NCBI GenBank assembly: GCA_950295325.1
Contig: OX485809.1
Span: 17,004,144 to 17,068,143, forward strand
Reading direction: 5' to 3'
DNA from: Polytrichum commune
Taxonomy: Eukaryota > Streptophyta > Polytrichopsida > Polytrichales > Polytrichaceae
DNA: 64,000 bases
A program made the translations under genes and the position numbers. This document shows, one piece after another, positions 1-11,095 of this stretch; within the stretch, counting starts at the first letter, position 1; the number at the start of each line of letters is the position of its first letter. The notes under the pieces were generated by a model. The model made no database searches. It worked only from the letters and a program-made list of their open reading frames with translations, and was not told the DNA's origin.

Positions 1-110
1 ATTTGGCTATTGTCTAGTACTGAGGTAAAACTTTTTAGGGTACATATTACTGAGTGGTATCAATTGGTTAAAATCTGGCCCAGAGCAAGATAGAGAGAGA
101 GAGAGAGAGG
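1..110. repeat. Left direct repeat (pseudo-LTR copy)
   Basis: This stretch matches 5779-5888 almost base for base. The one clear difference is A at 90 against G at 5868. It ends in a short GA run (91-109), then diverges into unrelated sequence. On the coding strand of the element it lies downstream of the reverse transcriptase stop. The window begins inside it. Confidence 0.85.
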
Positions 111-294
111 CCCACCACCTGTTATAAGTCCCCTGGTATGTTTAAATAAAATCCAGAGATGAGCTGCATGTGTGTATTTATAATAGACATAGCATGCAGC
201 CACTCTCGGTCTGCATACCAGCCCTCTAATATTTTCTCTACTCTACTCTCAAGTCACAGCAGATTCTACGGATTTTTCCTAGAATGCTAATTAC

Positions 295-2473
295 TTATCT
301 CTCTCCAATTGACAGAAATAGTAGTGCCTTAGATAGGGGAGTACCTTGTAATAGCTGGATAAGGTTTGTTACCTTAAACCTTACTGCCGGGAAGGCTGTG
401 GTTGAAAGGGTCGAGATTACCAGTTGTAAAAGTTTTTGTCTCCGGAAGCCGTTGCTAGAAAGAGTGTTAATCAATTTCTGTATTTCATGTCTTGCCAGTA
501 TAATGTTATTAGACAGATACAATATAGGAATTGTCTGTGATATTATAACATTGTATGCTTGTTTTACCGGTCTACATGAACTAAATTTAATGTATTGCGT
601 ATATGTGAATGGAAGGTCACATCTCTTATCAAACTTTTGGAGGGAGAATTCTCCTAAGTTTTCATTGGATATAGTTACAAGCACATTCATGAAGTGTGCT
701 TTGGTACCATGACTAGGGTTTGTGTTAGAGAAATTAGACACTTCCGTCTTAATTTCCAAAATATGTAGAGGGTAAATCCAAAATGGGTTATCCGCTATCC
801 AGGAAAATTTGTGCGTCTCCAATATTGAGCCAACAAAGATCGTCAAAATAATGGAATGCACAAGCAAATTTAGCCATAAGATCCATTCGTCCAAGTTTTG
901 CTAGTCTTTGGATAAATTTAATCTCATACGACATTAGGTAGAGATTGCACCATAGTGGAGAACAAGATAATCCCATTGGGATCCCTAATGCTTGCTTCCA
1001 TACACGGTTACCTAGTCTAATGTAGCAATTAGTGGTAAGCCATTTGTGCAATTCCAAAAATTTAGTGATTGACATGTAGTTCCAGTTCCCGTAGTTAGGG
1101 CATGAGGACGCCCATACTACTTTGGATGTTATGCCTTGTGTATTAGCTTTGAACCAAATATTCATTTCACTTCTAGGGTGCTTTCTTTTGAAATTTTTAA
1201 CCCCAAGTGATGTAATGAACTCCATGGCTTCAAACAAAGTGTCATTACCATTGACTGGAATAGTTTCAAAGCATCTAGTAATATCCACAACATATATGTT
1301 GTGAATATTATTTGGTAAGTTGATACAAAAGTCATTTATTGAGTCAATTACCCAATAAATGGAAGTATCCACTTGGAGGAAATTTTTGTACCCTTGTATG
1401 GTAGTTTTAGCCCACTCCTTAACTTCTTCTAGGAGGGCCATAGTAGCAATGGTAATCAATGTAGCCAAATTGACAAAGATGGAACCAAAGGCATTGGTAA
1501 TCCACCTATACTTCTTTTTATGGAATTTATATATGGCCATAATGTAAGGTAGTTCCTTACCATTTATGGGTAAGTCCATCATAAGATCTTGCATTGTTAC
1601 AAGGAGAGGAGTGGTTACCTCTTCTAGTGACAACCATTCACCATTATCTAAGCAAGGTATGAAATCAAGGCTATTGAGTCTATTCAATGCTTGAATTCTT
1701 ATGTGACTAACACATATGAAGCAAGCATTGTTAGATGCCTTATCTAATCCGGATATGTAGACGTGTTTAAGGATCCAACTTAACTCGTCATTAACAACAT
1801 TTTCTGAAAAAAGATAAGGTTGCGAGTACCTGAATCCAAACTTGTTTAGCTTGCATGCTTCAAGTAGAATGATCCGGCACCTCCTCCGAACTTCCTTGCA
1901 AGCGTGCTCCATATCTACCATATTAGTTATGTTGAGAACTTGGCATACTTGTATGAATGTGTCACATACTACTTGTATTGCCTCATGTATCACTGTGGGT
2001 CTCAAAGGTATGTGATTCAAACCCATTTTTAGGGCATGTCTCAATCCCTTGTGTTGGATAATGGAAATATCCATAGTCCTTACATGACCACTCATTGTTT
2101 CCTTTTCTTGGTCATTATTAGTTGCTTCCGTGTCAATGAACTTCCTTAACCTGTTAGAGGAATGACATATGCATTTGACCTCTTTTTCCATGAGTTCAGA
2201 AATGTCAAAATCTTTGAACACCATGCCTGGTTTATAGCAAAACGTAGACATGTTAGGGTGATAACACCATGCAAACATAATATTCAAGAGAGCAGGTACA
2301 AAATGTGGGATGGAAAGGAACATGAAAATTTCTGAAAAGAATTTTTTCATGTGTATCCATTCCAAGGCCCTGCTACAATAAAAGACATGTACAATGCCAG
2401 TTTGATCTGTTTTCTTTTTTTCTAGTGATAATCTTCCGACCAAGAGTGTTGTATGTGAGTTGTCTCTGATCAT
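295..2473 (-). pseudogene. Reverse transcriptase (Penelope-like), frameshifted
   Basis: The first reading frame (2473 to 788) gives 561 residues. RT motifs are visible: a fingers segment YKFHKKKYRWITNAFGS near residues 315-331, motif A VVDITRCFETIP (395-406), motif B GIPMGLSCSPLWCNLY (497-512) and motif C FHYFDDLC (540-547), which holds the two catalytic aspartates. The frame breaks at about 790-800. The sequence continues in a second frame (894 to 295) with segments such as CRPVKQAYNVIISQTIPILYLS that typically follow the palm in Penelope-type RTs. No GIY-YIG nuclease follows. The IPMG...SP...LY motif B and the Y-x-D-D box separate it from LTR-retroelement and LINE RTs. It would synthesise element cDNA. 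A single frameshift probably inactivates this copy. Confidence 0.68.
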
Positions 2474-2710
2474 CTGTTAAGTCAACCAGTATGTTTTAGC
2501 AAAAATACCGGTTACTTTAGTTCTATTTGATGAACGTGTAGTATCCAGCTTTAGAAATTCACTAATCTAAAACCAGATGAATACCAGCTGTAGACAAACC
2601 CAAAACTGAACTTGTGAGTGCCTACTCAACCAAAAAAGGAAGCCAGAGTGGATCTGTCTTATGCATCATCATCCCACAGAAGGACCCTGCGCTTCAGTGG
2701 GGAAGCCATA

Positions 2711-3340
2711 GTATTGGTGATGCCAGGTGTGTCGCTCCCGTACCCGTTGTAACGTCGTTCAACGTCACGTCCCTTGCGCCCCGCGCAAAGCTCCTAACTC
2801 CCCACCTGCAAACCACTTTGCACCGTGAGTCCCGATTCGCCATGACTAGTCCCGGACTAGCCTCGACTCATCCCGACATGTCCCGGCTCGTTGTGACTAG
2901 CCCCGACTAGTCCCAACGAGTCCCGATCCTAAGTACTTGCGGGCTAGTTTCCTAACACTCCTTGGGGCTATTAATAGTCATCCCTCGGTACCCCGGACCA
3001 CTGTTACGGCCCCGGGAGTTGGGCATTTCCCACATGCCCCGCATGTGCTCCGAGTCTCTTCAAAGACTCACCCCTTAGCCTCGCGGCCAAGACCTTCGTG
3101 CCTCGCGCACGGGTCACCCCACCTTCGCGACTAAGTCCTCCCGCCTTAGTCCCGAAACCCAACCGGGTTCAACCCTACTCAAGAGGTGTGGCTCAAGGCC
3201 ACACCCAAAACCTCTTAAGTGTTTAGCCCGCTCTAACGGGGCCTTACACCCGTTGGTGCCAGCAGGTGAGCTACCAGTTAAGCTGACTGCTTCGCTGGCT
3301 TCTTGAGTGGTAACCGGGCTACCCCAGAGGCTCATAAGCC
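2711..3340. other. GC-rich block between ORF1 and RT, possible insertion
   Basis: Base composition switches sharply from AT-rich flanks to GC-rich here. Positions 2838-2926 contain a degenerate short repeat built on units like GACTAGTCCCG. The 3' tail of ORF1 reads through part of the block as low-complexity protein. An LTR-like piece (3002-3248, beginning TGTTACGGCCCC and ending GGGGCCTTACA) lies inside but lacks matching flanking duplications. I cannot name the block. It may be a separate LTR-derived or satellite insertion. Confidence 0.35.
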
Positions 3341-4832
3341 GTCCCGGGGGTGGAGTCAGTTGACTAGGGTTTCGTCCACTTCGTCCGCCTCCTCGACCTC
3401 GGTACCCACGGCCGCCACGAGCAGAGCCGCCTCGACTCCCTGGAGCTCCCCGACCCCTTCCTCCTACAAAGGCCCTGTCTGTAGGTGATGAATTCAGATT
3501 GAATTTCTGCCTCTTGTATGGAGATGGTGCCTTGCTTGGAGATCCGGGATGTGCAAGAGAAAACTTAGGTCCTTTAAGTAGTCTTTCTATTTTGCCTGCT
3601 ATCGGAGTGTCTGTGATGTCCATGAGCAACCTCTGATTGGGGTTTTCAGAAAGTTGTATGGCTGCATTTATCATGTATTCTCTTGTTATGTGGAACACAA
3701 TTGCAGCCTTGACTGCAACTCTTGCTGATTCTCTCATCCATATCATGAATGCAGCAAATCTAGCTACTGCAGTAGGATAGTTTGGGAAAAACACTTTCAA
3801 CTTGTTAATCATGGTCCAAACTGCATGATCAAACCATATAATGGATCCCTTGCATCCACTTATGGCTCTAGGGTTACAAAGGCATCGCATGTAGGGTCTT
3901 TGCACATTCCACATTTCGGATAGGTGCGACTCCTTGCGATTATGCCCGGTGGATAGATCTTGTTTTGTATGAAGTTTGACCTCTAGGGTGGTGCACTTAG
4001 CATGATCAAACATGGTAAGTGGAAATGCATGTGTAAGGTCCATTGGTGTCCTCAATACTCCAATGTTATTCAATGCTTGCTTCTTGTAGCTATCCACCTC
4101 TTGGTCTGTAAAACCTGTCCATGCTTGCCACATAGGGATAGAAATAGGAGCAAGGAGGTTTGTGTTACCAATAGCCCACATTCTATGTTGATATTCTGCC
4201 ACCAGAAGCTCCACACTTCGCGGTGGTTTGATAGGTACCACTGGGCCTTTGCTAGTGACCATAGTGCTCTTTTGCTTTTCAAGTTGGGTTGATAAAATGC
4301 CATCACAGTATTCTTCCAATGCATTCTTGTCAGCATCAGAGATTCGGAGTTTGGCCAGCAGTGGGTGTGTGTTGCTGCCGCCTTTGCTGTCTTCTGGGCC
4401 TGTGATCGAACGTACAACATCCGTGTTGAGTTCGTCTTCGTTGGCCAGCTTCAGTACAACCTCCACCCTCTGTGCAAGTTTGGCAGACCGAACAACATCC
4501 ATCTCATCGTTTGTTAGTAACTCCTGCAGTCTGGACTGAGCAGTCCTTAGTCTGCTGAAAGTTTTCGTCTTGTCACTGGTCGCAGTAACGAAGAGCGATG
4601 TCCATGCTGCCAGATCCAGGGTATCCAGGAGTAATGGTCCGTGTATACCTTCTTCATCTGTCTCATTGATGACAGCAGTATCTGATTCCTGTATGAAGGC
4701 GTGTAGTTCTGGTACGTCGATCGCTGCCATGGTGGTTTGAACCGCCGGTATAGGGGCAGGTAGCGGAGGTCCGTAACCTAATGTGCTCATTTCTGCACTC
4801 CATGCTTGACTTTTTTGATCCAACTGTTTCAC
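3114..4832 (-). CDS. ORF1 of the Penelope-like element, RGG-tailed, unknown family
   Basis: This is a 572-residue open frame starting MKQLDQKSQAWSAEMSTLGY. A later start at the second methionine is possible. I do not recognise a named domain. The N-terminal third is acidic and helical in appearance. The middle contains a Trp/Cys-containing globular segment (around residues 220-400: MWQAWTGF, RCLCNPRAISGCKG, FAAFMIWMRESARVA). It is followed by a basic linker and an RGG/GRG-rich tract near residues 456-488, as in nucleic-acid-binding proteins. The last 80 or so residues come from the GC-rich block and are probably not original. Its position upstream of the RT on the same strand suggests a Gag-like RNA-binding role. 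That role is inferred only from context and the RGG tract. Confidence 0.5.
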   Translation of the reverse strand: MKQLDQKSQAWSAEMSTLGYGPPLPAPIPAVQTTMAAIDVPELHAFIQESDTAVINETDEEGIHGPLLLDTLDLAAWTSLFVTATSDKTKTFSRLRTAQSRLQELLTNDEMDVVRSAKLAQRVEVVLKLANEDELNTDVVRSITGPEDSKGGSNTHPLLAKLRISDADKNALEEYCDGILSTQLEKQKSTMVTSKGPVVPIKPPRSVELLVAEYQHRMWAIGNTNLLAPISIPMWQAWTGFTDQEVDSYKKQALNNIGVLRTPMDLTHAFPLTMFDHAKCTTLEVKLHTKQDLSTGHNRKESHLSEMWNVQRPYMRCLCNPRAISGCKGSIIWFDHAVWTMINKLKVFFPNYPTAVARFAAFMIWMRESARVAVKAAIVFHITREYMINAAIQLSENPNQRLLMDITDTPIAGKIERLLKGPKFSLAHPGSPSKAPSPYKRQKFNLNSSPTDRAFVGGRGRGAPGSRGGSARGGRGYRGRGGGRSGRNPSQLTPPPGRLMSLWGSPVTTQEASEAVSLTGSSPAGTNGCKAPLERAKHLRGFGCGLEPHLLSRVEPGWVSGLRREDLVAKVG

Positions 4833-5778
4833 ATTTGTTCACAAGCAATGTAAGTGTAATAGCTATCATAGATATATATAAGAATGAATGGTAGCAGTTT
4901 CCACACTGCTAATGGATAGTCTAGAGAGAGCTGGGCATTTCTTGAGTGAAGCTATGCTTACTTCCAAGCATGTTTCTTTCTACAACATCCTCTTGTCAAG
5001 AGGCCATTCCATTCTTTCATATATCTATGTATCTATCCAAACCCGGGAGGGTGGGTGGGATCTTCCCTCCATATAAGTACATTGCACAGTTTAACTTTCA
5101 CACTTTGGAGCATTTTGACAAAACTTGCAATATGTGTAACTTTGGACCATTCACATATCTAAGGTTATCAAGTGTAAATCCTTTCCAAACCAACTTGCAA
5201 CCTAAGTCCATCATGTGCTAAATCAAGTTTAACATGACGTCCTAATATCCTCTTGAAGTCAATAACAAGGTATCAATGTAAAACATGCTTTCTAACTTGT
5301 AGAATGCTTTACTTCCACTATACACACACTATTTCGTAACAAGATGGTATACAAAACCTAATATGGCCGTCAAGTTTGTGAAGGGTCTGCCTCACCTGTG
5401 CCCATGCAACCAACCAACAAACAATTGAGGATTAGTTACGTACACGAGGTGAATAACAGCAGAACCCAATTGTTATCTATGTCACACAAATACATGAAGC
5501 ATAACCATATATTTTGTATCCAAAAATACTCACTATCTTCAATGAGTATTCTACCTGTTCCTTGGCCATTTGAGAATCCACAGCTTGTAGTAAGGCACAT
5601 TCACTTCCAACAAGCCCCCTCCTTGTTTACCCTAACCTCAAAAATTACCTAAGGTAAACTGCTTCCGCGGCTTACTCTTGGAAAGGAAGTACTCAAGTGG
5701 GCTTCCTCTTAATATATGGTTAGGTAAACAATTAGGACCGTAGATTTTCATTCTCAGATCTACGGTCGTTTTACCTTC
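4833..5778. other. 5' untranslated region of the Penelope-like element
   Basis: These 950 bp upstream of ORF1 on the minus strand hold no convincing ORF. A 10-bp inverted repeat (GACCGTAGAT at 5736-5745, ATCTACGGTC at 5758-5767, 12-base loop) lies just outside the right-hand direct repeat. Confidence 0.4.
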
Positions 5779-5867
5779 ATTTGGCTATTGTCTAGTACTG
5801 AGGTAAAACTTTTTAGGGTACATATTACTGAGTGGTATCAATTGGTTAAAATCTGGCCCAGAGCAAG

Positions 5868-5888
<21 letters not shown>
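5779..5888. repeat. Right direct repeat (pseudo-LTR copy)
   Basis: Matches 1-110 with one visible substitution and the same orientation. It is followed by a much longer GA run (5871-5919) than in the left copy. In the minus-strand element it lies upstream of ORF1. Confidence 0.85.

Positions 5889-5919
<31 letters not shown>
5871..5919. repeat. GA/CT dinucleotide microsatellite
   Basis: About 24 uninterrupted GA units start inside the right direct repeat. The left copy has only about 9 units, so the run has changed in length since the two repeats separated. Confidence 0.95.
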
Positions 5920-5924
<5 letters not shown>

Positions 5925-8344
5925 GGACTGATGATGGTTGGGGTGTCAGCTCTTGAACTTCCCTTTGTTGTGGGTGGAGGATTGGATTGGGTTGGCATCG
6001 TACTGTTGCATGCGAAAAGGGATGGCAATAAGTCAAGCGATGTGTGTTTGTCCGTATGAAGTGAAGTAGGTGTGGAGTTTCACTACGAGGATTGTGGGTA
6101 TTGCCACACACTTGTGTTTGACATAATGGTCTTTTGTGTCAAAGTAGCATGTTGGTTTGCCACTTTTACACCAAAGGACCAATGAGTCAGTTGCAAGTGT
6201 GTGTTTGAACCCACCATCGTAGGTATAGAAAGATTTGCCCACTCATGCATATATGTGGTCGCTTTGTGACTTTCTTGTTATTTTGCGTCATGATCACGGC
6301 AGATCTGCAAAGCCCAGGATAGTGATGATGACTAAAAAGCCTAAGACATAATTCTAGAAAAATTTCCAAGTTGTTCTATCTATCTATCTATCTATCTAGA
6401 TCTGGTAAAGGCTAAAGAGCCTAGAGTTTTTTTTCAAAAAATTAAAAATTCATATATGACCTACAAAAATTTGTAAAGTATATAAAGAAATGAGCCTTTT
6501 AGGGAAGTTAAATAACTTTAATATATTCCCCAAAAACCATAGTTGTGAAACTTATAAAGAATGTACGAACTTCGTTTGGAAAAATAATAAATTCATATGC
6601 AACCTAAAGATTTTTCCAAAGTTATTTTAAGAACTGAGTTTTTTAGACAAGTTAAATTGTTTGAAATAATTCTCAAAAATCCATAGGTTTGAAAACCTAT
6701 AATGAGTCTACACAATTATTTTAAAAAACAAAATTTCTATGCAGCCTGCAAAAATATGCAAAGTATACACTAACTTTGTGTAGTAGCTATGCAATAGCTA
6801 CATACAACTAGTATGTGAAGTCATTATGTGTAGCAAATATATGCAATAATTAGGTGAATAGCTCCTTTACCCAATAACTATGTTAGGTAGTAGTTATGTG
6901 TAGATGTGATGTGAGTGGAGTTGATGGGCTAAGGAGTTAATTTGGGATCTTCGAAGTGCATGCTTAAACCCCCTTGCCATCCACTTATCCTGAGCTAGAT
7001 ACTCATAAATGCCATGTTGGACCCTAACTACCAATAGATTTAACTACACTAAATAGGATATTTAGTCACTATGGTAACTTTTTGGATGACACTTCTTATG
7101 AATAAATGACCAAATATTGTCATGGATGATGGATGAGTTCATCCATGGGCCAAAACCCTACCTTATCAACAACTTCTGATGAAATATTGTCATGGACAAT
7201 TGCAATTTGGATGAGAAATCACTTTGTAAGTGATATTAATTGCAACATTGTATATCAATAATCCGCCCCCCCAAATATATATATATAATAAGGAATGACG
7301 AATAATATTGGGTTAACATTTCGTGTTGGTGACACTATAACACAGTTTATAATGAGTATTGAGCAAGACAATTCGAAATGGTGACACTAAGTATTATATT
7401 TAGTGTACTTTACTATGAATGCATTTTTAAATACTAAATAACTTACAATGAAATTCACATGATAAAATCAAAATGAAAAACAATGGAAGCTCGTCTCGCT
7501 ACACAGGTTGTCGGAATATCTTTAATGTAATCAAAATTATTATTTAAAAAAAAACGGGCCTCATGGCACAAGATGTCATAATATCTGTAGTATAATATAC
7601 CTACCACATAAACAATGTGAAATGATCATGGTCATTGCAACATGACCCAAATGACAACTATTTGATTGAAGAAGTCAAATCTGATTACTATATTGAATGT
7701 AGTCAAATTAACCATTTCTAATAAAATAAAAATGAAGTCATAATTGATGTCGCATTGGCCGTACTATCCTAGTATCTAGAGTTTGGACCACACTTAGTCC
7801 TTTGTGCAAATATACCTTCTCATCGTGACACACAAGAAGAGAAGAGCACAGTTGTCACACAATCAACTTTCTTCATGACTCTTCATTTAGGAATGATCCA
7901 TTCAAAGACATTGGAATGCATACTTGGTAAGCTTTTGTGAGAACTTATTTGTTAGTATGCATTGCCTTTTAAAGGCCCCAACTCAAGTGGCCCAATGCAT
8001 GTGGATTTTTGTGGAGAAACAATGTAGTTTTCAACTCCTTGAATTGGCCCGTGGAGAAAGTGCACGAGTGGTTTCGCTTATGGATTATGGTAGGATTGAA
8101 TGGCAAACAACCTTGAAAGACCTTAAAGGCTCTGGACATGGCCTATCACAATGTCTTTAATGAAGTTCATTATGTGTTTTGTTTTTTTGGGAACATAGGA
8201 GGCGCTTGACCACCTGGCTAGTTTTCCGTCAAGTAGAGAGACGATTTCATGGCCGGGAATCGAACTGCCAACCACTCCGTTCGGTTTGGGTACCTTTCCA
8301 CTGTCATCTGGTAGTTTAGGGTCATCTAAGACCAATGAAGTTGA
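5920..8344. other. AT-rich intergenic DNA, no gene seen
   Basis: No ORF with recognisable motifs or length. It contains a CTAT tetranucleotide run at about 6376-6398, a TA-rich run near 7275-7290, two copies of AAATATTGTCATGGA about 70 bp apart near 7112 and 7183, and a short match (ACTAAATAGGATATTTAGT near 7040) to sequence inside the TIR elements at 53.6 and 60.8 kb. Confidence 0.6.
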
Positions 8345-8732
8345 CTATGTGTGGTGTGTTAAAGGCCTTCTCACCAATAAGGTTGAGGCATCTATAACTC
8401 ATAAAATAAGAGCCATCTATATAAGAGGGTTAATAGCAAGAAGTTGTTTATCTTGTAAAGAGAAGCAAATTTCTCAAAAAAAAATTCAGGATTATGAAAA
8501 TTGTTGCAAATATTGAAGCAATACAATATAAAGTAGCACATAGTCGATCTATAGGTTAACTCATAACTTCTCATCTAAATACTAATGCTTGGCCATGATA
8601 GTTGTTAAGACTTTTGTGAGGGTAATCACTCACAAACCAACACCACATAAACCTTAACTCCGTTCGCCTAAACAATATAGATCTCATCCATGTCGACATT
8701 ACATGACCGTAGTGAGCAGTTAAATGGACTTA
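8345..8732. repeat. Dispersed repeat, copy 1 (left part, split by Harbinger insertion)
   Basis: From about 8375 (GGTTGAGGCATCTA...) to the TTA at 8730-8732 this aligns by eye with 28665-29040. Shared blocks include AACTCCGTT, ATCTAAAT and AGTTAAATGGAC. The continuation of the repeat lies beyond the Harbinger element at 17807 (TTAGTTGACTATGGATTCC), matching copy 2 (ATTGTCAACTATGGATGCC). The family itself is unknown to me. Confidence 0.7.
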
Positions 8733-11095
8733 GGGCCCGATCGCACCCAGTGGTGCCAGGCCGGGACGGCGCTGTAAAGGTGTCCGCCCAGAAGCTGCAG
8801 TCCGGGTACGGTGCTGTTCCGGGGCGTCAGGCGGGTCCAAGACCTAGGACCGCACCAGGCGGGTATGCACCCGTCTATGTTGAAAATTCATCCACCTACA
8901 TCCATCGCTACAGACGAGGCGGTGGCTTCCCGCCTCCCATGGCCTCCAGCCTTACGCCTCACGCTCACCTGTGGTTCCTGACCTCGCACGCTGCGGCGTT
9001 TCAGCTCCACCCTCGCTCCCACGTCCGTGCAGTGTGCGATGGAGAATGCGCCTGTGAGTGCAATTGATAGCGAACTGCGGGAGGTGCAGTTTGGGTGAGT
9101 GGGTTTAAGGGTTCTTCTTTTCACCCAGTGTTTTGGTCGCGGAATTTTGTGTTTGGGTTGGTACATGGGCGAGTGTGGGTGCGAGCATTGTGATTGCTGG
9201 TTGTGGGGCATTCTCTTTGTGTCCGCCAGCTTCCGTCCTGGTTCTGAGCCCTTGTGTGAGTTCCTGGGTTCCATGCTTCGTGGAGGCAAGGGCCGGAGAA
9301 CATGCGTTTGCACGCATCCCTGCAGCTCGGCTAGAAATGTGTGTAGGGTTTGTGGGTTCCGGTTCCAGGCCGAGGGCGCCATCTTATCGCATTAGAGGCG
9401 CGTGGCAGCAAGTGTCTGCATTCTGTCTGAGGTCTCTAATGCCGCAGTATGCTCTCCTCTCCAGTACTTGCAGTGCAAGCTATGCTCCCCTTCTCTCAAG
9501 TTTCAGGTTGCAGACAGCTCCTGCCCAGCAGCATGTGCCGACCATGCTCGCAGCTCTGCCAACGGTTTGTGGCTCGGCCTCTCTGCCTGGTGCCTGAAGA
9601 CAACGTTCCTACTTTGCGACAACTGGGTTGAATTGAGGTGGCGCAAGCGTTGGCTCCTGCATTCGCCGCCCACATTGCCACAACTGGGTTGAATTGAGGT
9701 GGCCTGATGGGCAGCCTCCTGCATTGACGCTCCCACGCCTGTCCGCCACCGCATGGCTCCGACGCTGAGTCCATTGCTCGCGAACCCGCCACTGTCTTCC
9801 TGTTCTGCTACATTTAGCGTCTGCCAGTTGTGGCCGATAGTGCAATTGCGTCTCTGCGGCGTGCAATACCCGCATGCTTCCTGTAATCAACTTTTCAGGA
9901 TTTATATACAAATGTTTGGAATTGCATCCTGGTCTGGAATTTCCTTGTTTCCGATGTGTGCATTTGGGGCTCAATTTCGGTCGCTTCTCCTTGCATTTCA
10001 CTTTGGCTGTGCGGTATGCTGTCACCCCCTCCAAGTGTGCCAACACGTTCTGCCCGCAATTCATGTATTGAGATCCTGTATTGTTTGTGCCCTGCATGCT
10101 GGGTGTGCGTGATTGGAGAGCTTGGGGTGTCCCGTGAGAGAGTGCCCACCATGCGTTGTCTACGGATGGGGATGTCGCGTCTGCTGTGTGTAGTCTAATG
10201 AGCTCTCTAGGCATTTCCTGGGTACTGGCCACTTGAATTCAATTATCCCGCACAGTCTTCGTGTGTCAGTCGCGGCTGTTCGGTGGGCACGGGCAACTCT
10301 CAATGGGCTCTCTCTCCTGGAGCTGCGTCGTGCTCGCACTCCCGGCATTGCCACTTTTGTCATCACAATGCTCCCTTTGCATCATGTTACCCCCTCCCCC
10401 ACCTCCTCGCGGATCGTCCGGGTCCAAGCGGAATGACACTCACAGCATTTCAATGTCCCCTCTCCGATAGCAGAACAACATTTCTCTGGGATTTTATGTA
10501 TTGCTCCACATTGCCTTCCCGTCTGTGCATCCTTCTTTTGGCTTGGCAGTTCGTGTTGAATTTCGCTTGGGCCACACATAGCATGGGAGCCTGTGCCGCC
10601 CGTGTGTAGACAGCAAACTCCACAAACTTTTTTCTCGTACCTGGCAAACTGCATTCTTGAATATCGCTTGCTTTCTTCATCTTTCTGTCTGCGGAGAATG
10701 GGAGGCTTCTCCGGTGCCCAAACGGGGCTCTGTGTGGGTCAGCAGCTACCAGTGTCTGTTCTCCGTATCCATGTGCATCTGCACGTCTACATGCATACTT
10801 CCACATTGGTTTTCTGCATGAACAAGCTCCAGTCTGTGCTACAATGACCTCCACATGTATGTTTGTAGGGTGGAGGATTATTGGGAAGGATACAAGCTTT
10901 TTTGCTACGCCTTCTACTCCCACTCCTTCCAACATGAGTCGGTTTTTTGGCAGTGCAAACTAGGTGCGTTGTTTGTTTGAATTTGTTGGAACTGCATGAA
11001 TGTTTGTGGGATTATGCCATCGTGGGCTCACAACAGCGTTTCTTATGGCCGGATTCTTGCCTCCTCCTCATATTTGATGTTACGCAGGACGGCTT
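8733..11095. other. Left non-coding arm of the Harbinger element
   Basis: GC-rich, with many overlapping short ORFs on both strands that show no conserved motifs, so I read it as non-coding. It contains a 24-bp direct duplication (9619-9642 and 9680-9703, core ACAACTGGGTTGAATTGAGG), 61 bp apart. Its composition resembles the right arm (15.7-17.8 kb). Confidence 0.55.

Larger units (their letters stand above)
1..5893 (-). mobile_element. Penelope-like retroelement with direct terminal repeats
   Basis: The element reads on the minus strand: an ORF1 (4832 down to 3114) is followed by a reverse transcriptase (2473 down to 295). A nearly identical direct repeat lies at both ends (1-110 and 5779-5888) and has the same orientation as the pseudo-LTRs of Penelope-like elements. 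I see no GIY-YIG endonuclease, integrase, protease or RNase H between the repeats. An ORF1 plus an endonuclease-less RT would fit the endonuclease-deficient Penelope-like group known from fungi, protists and plants. The clade is an inference from RT motif style. The left repeat may continue past the window start, so the true boundary is unknown. A GC-rich block (2711-3340) sits between the ORFs and may be a later insertion. Confidence 0.55.

Noticed and set aside
3002-3248. LTR-like segment TGTTACGGCCCC...GGGGCCTTACA
   Set aside because: The ends are inverted, but the 5-bp flanks (ACCAC and CCCGT) do not match and no second copy is in the window.
5926-5940. CTGATGA word suggesting a hammerhead ribozyme near the pseudo-LTR
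   Set aside because: It lies on the plus strand while the element is on the minus strand, and I could not find the matching GAAA core or stems.
8735-11095. Many overlapping ORFs of 60-200 codons on both strands
   Set aside because: They arise from GC-rich non-coding arms of the Harbinger element. No motif, and no frame is clearly preferred.
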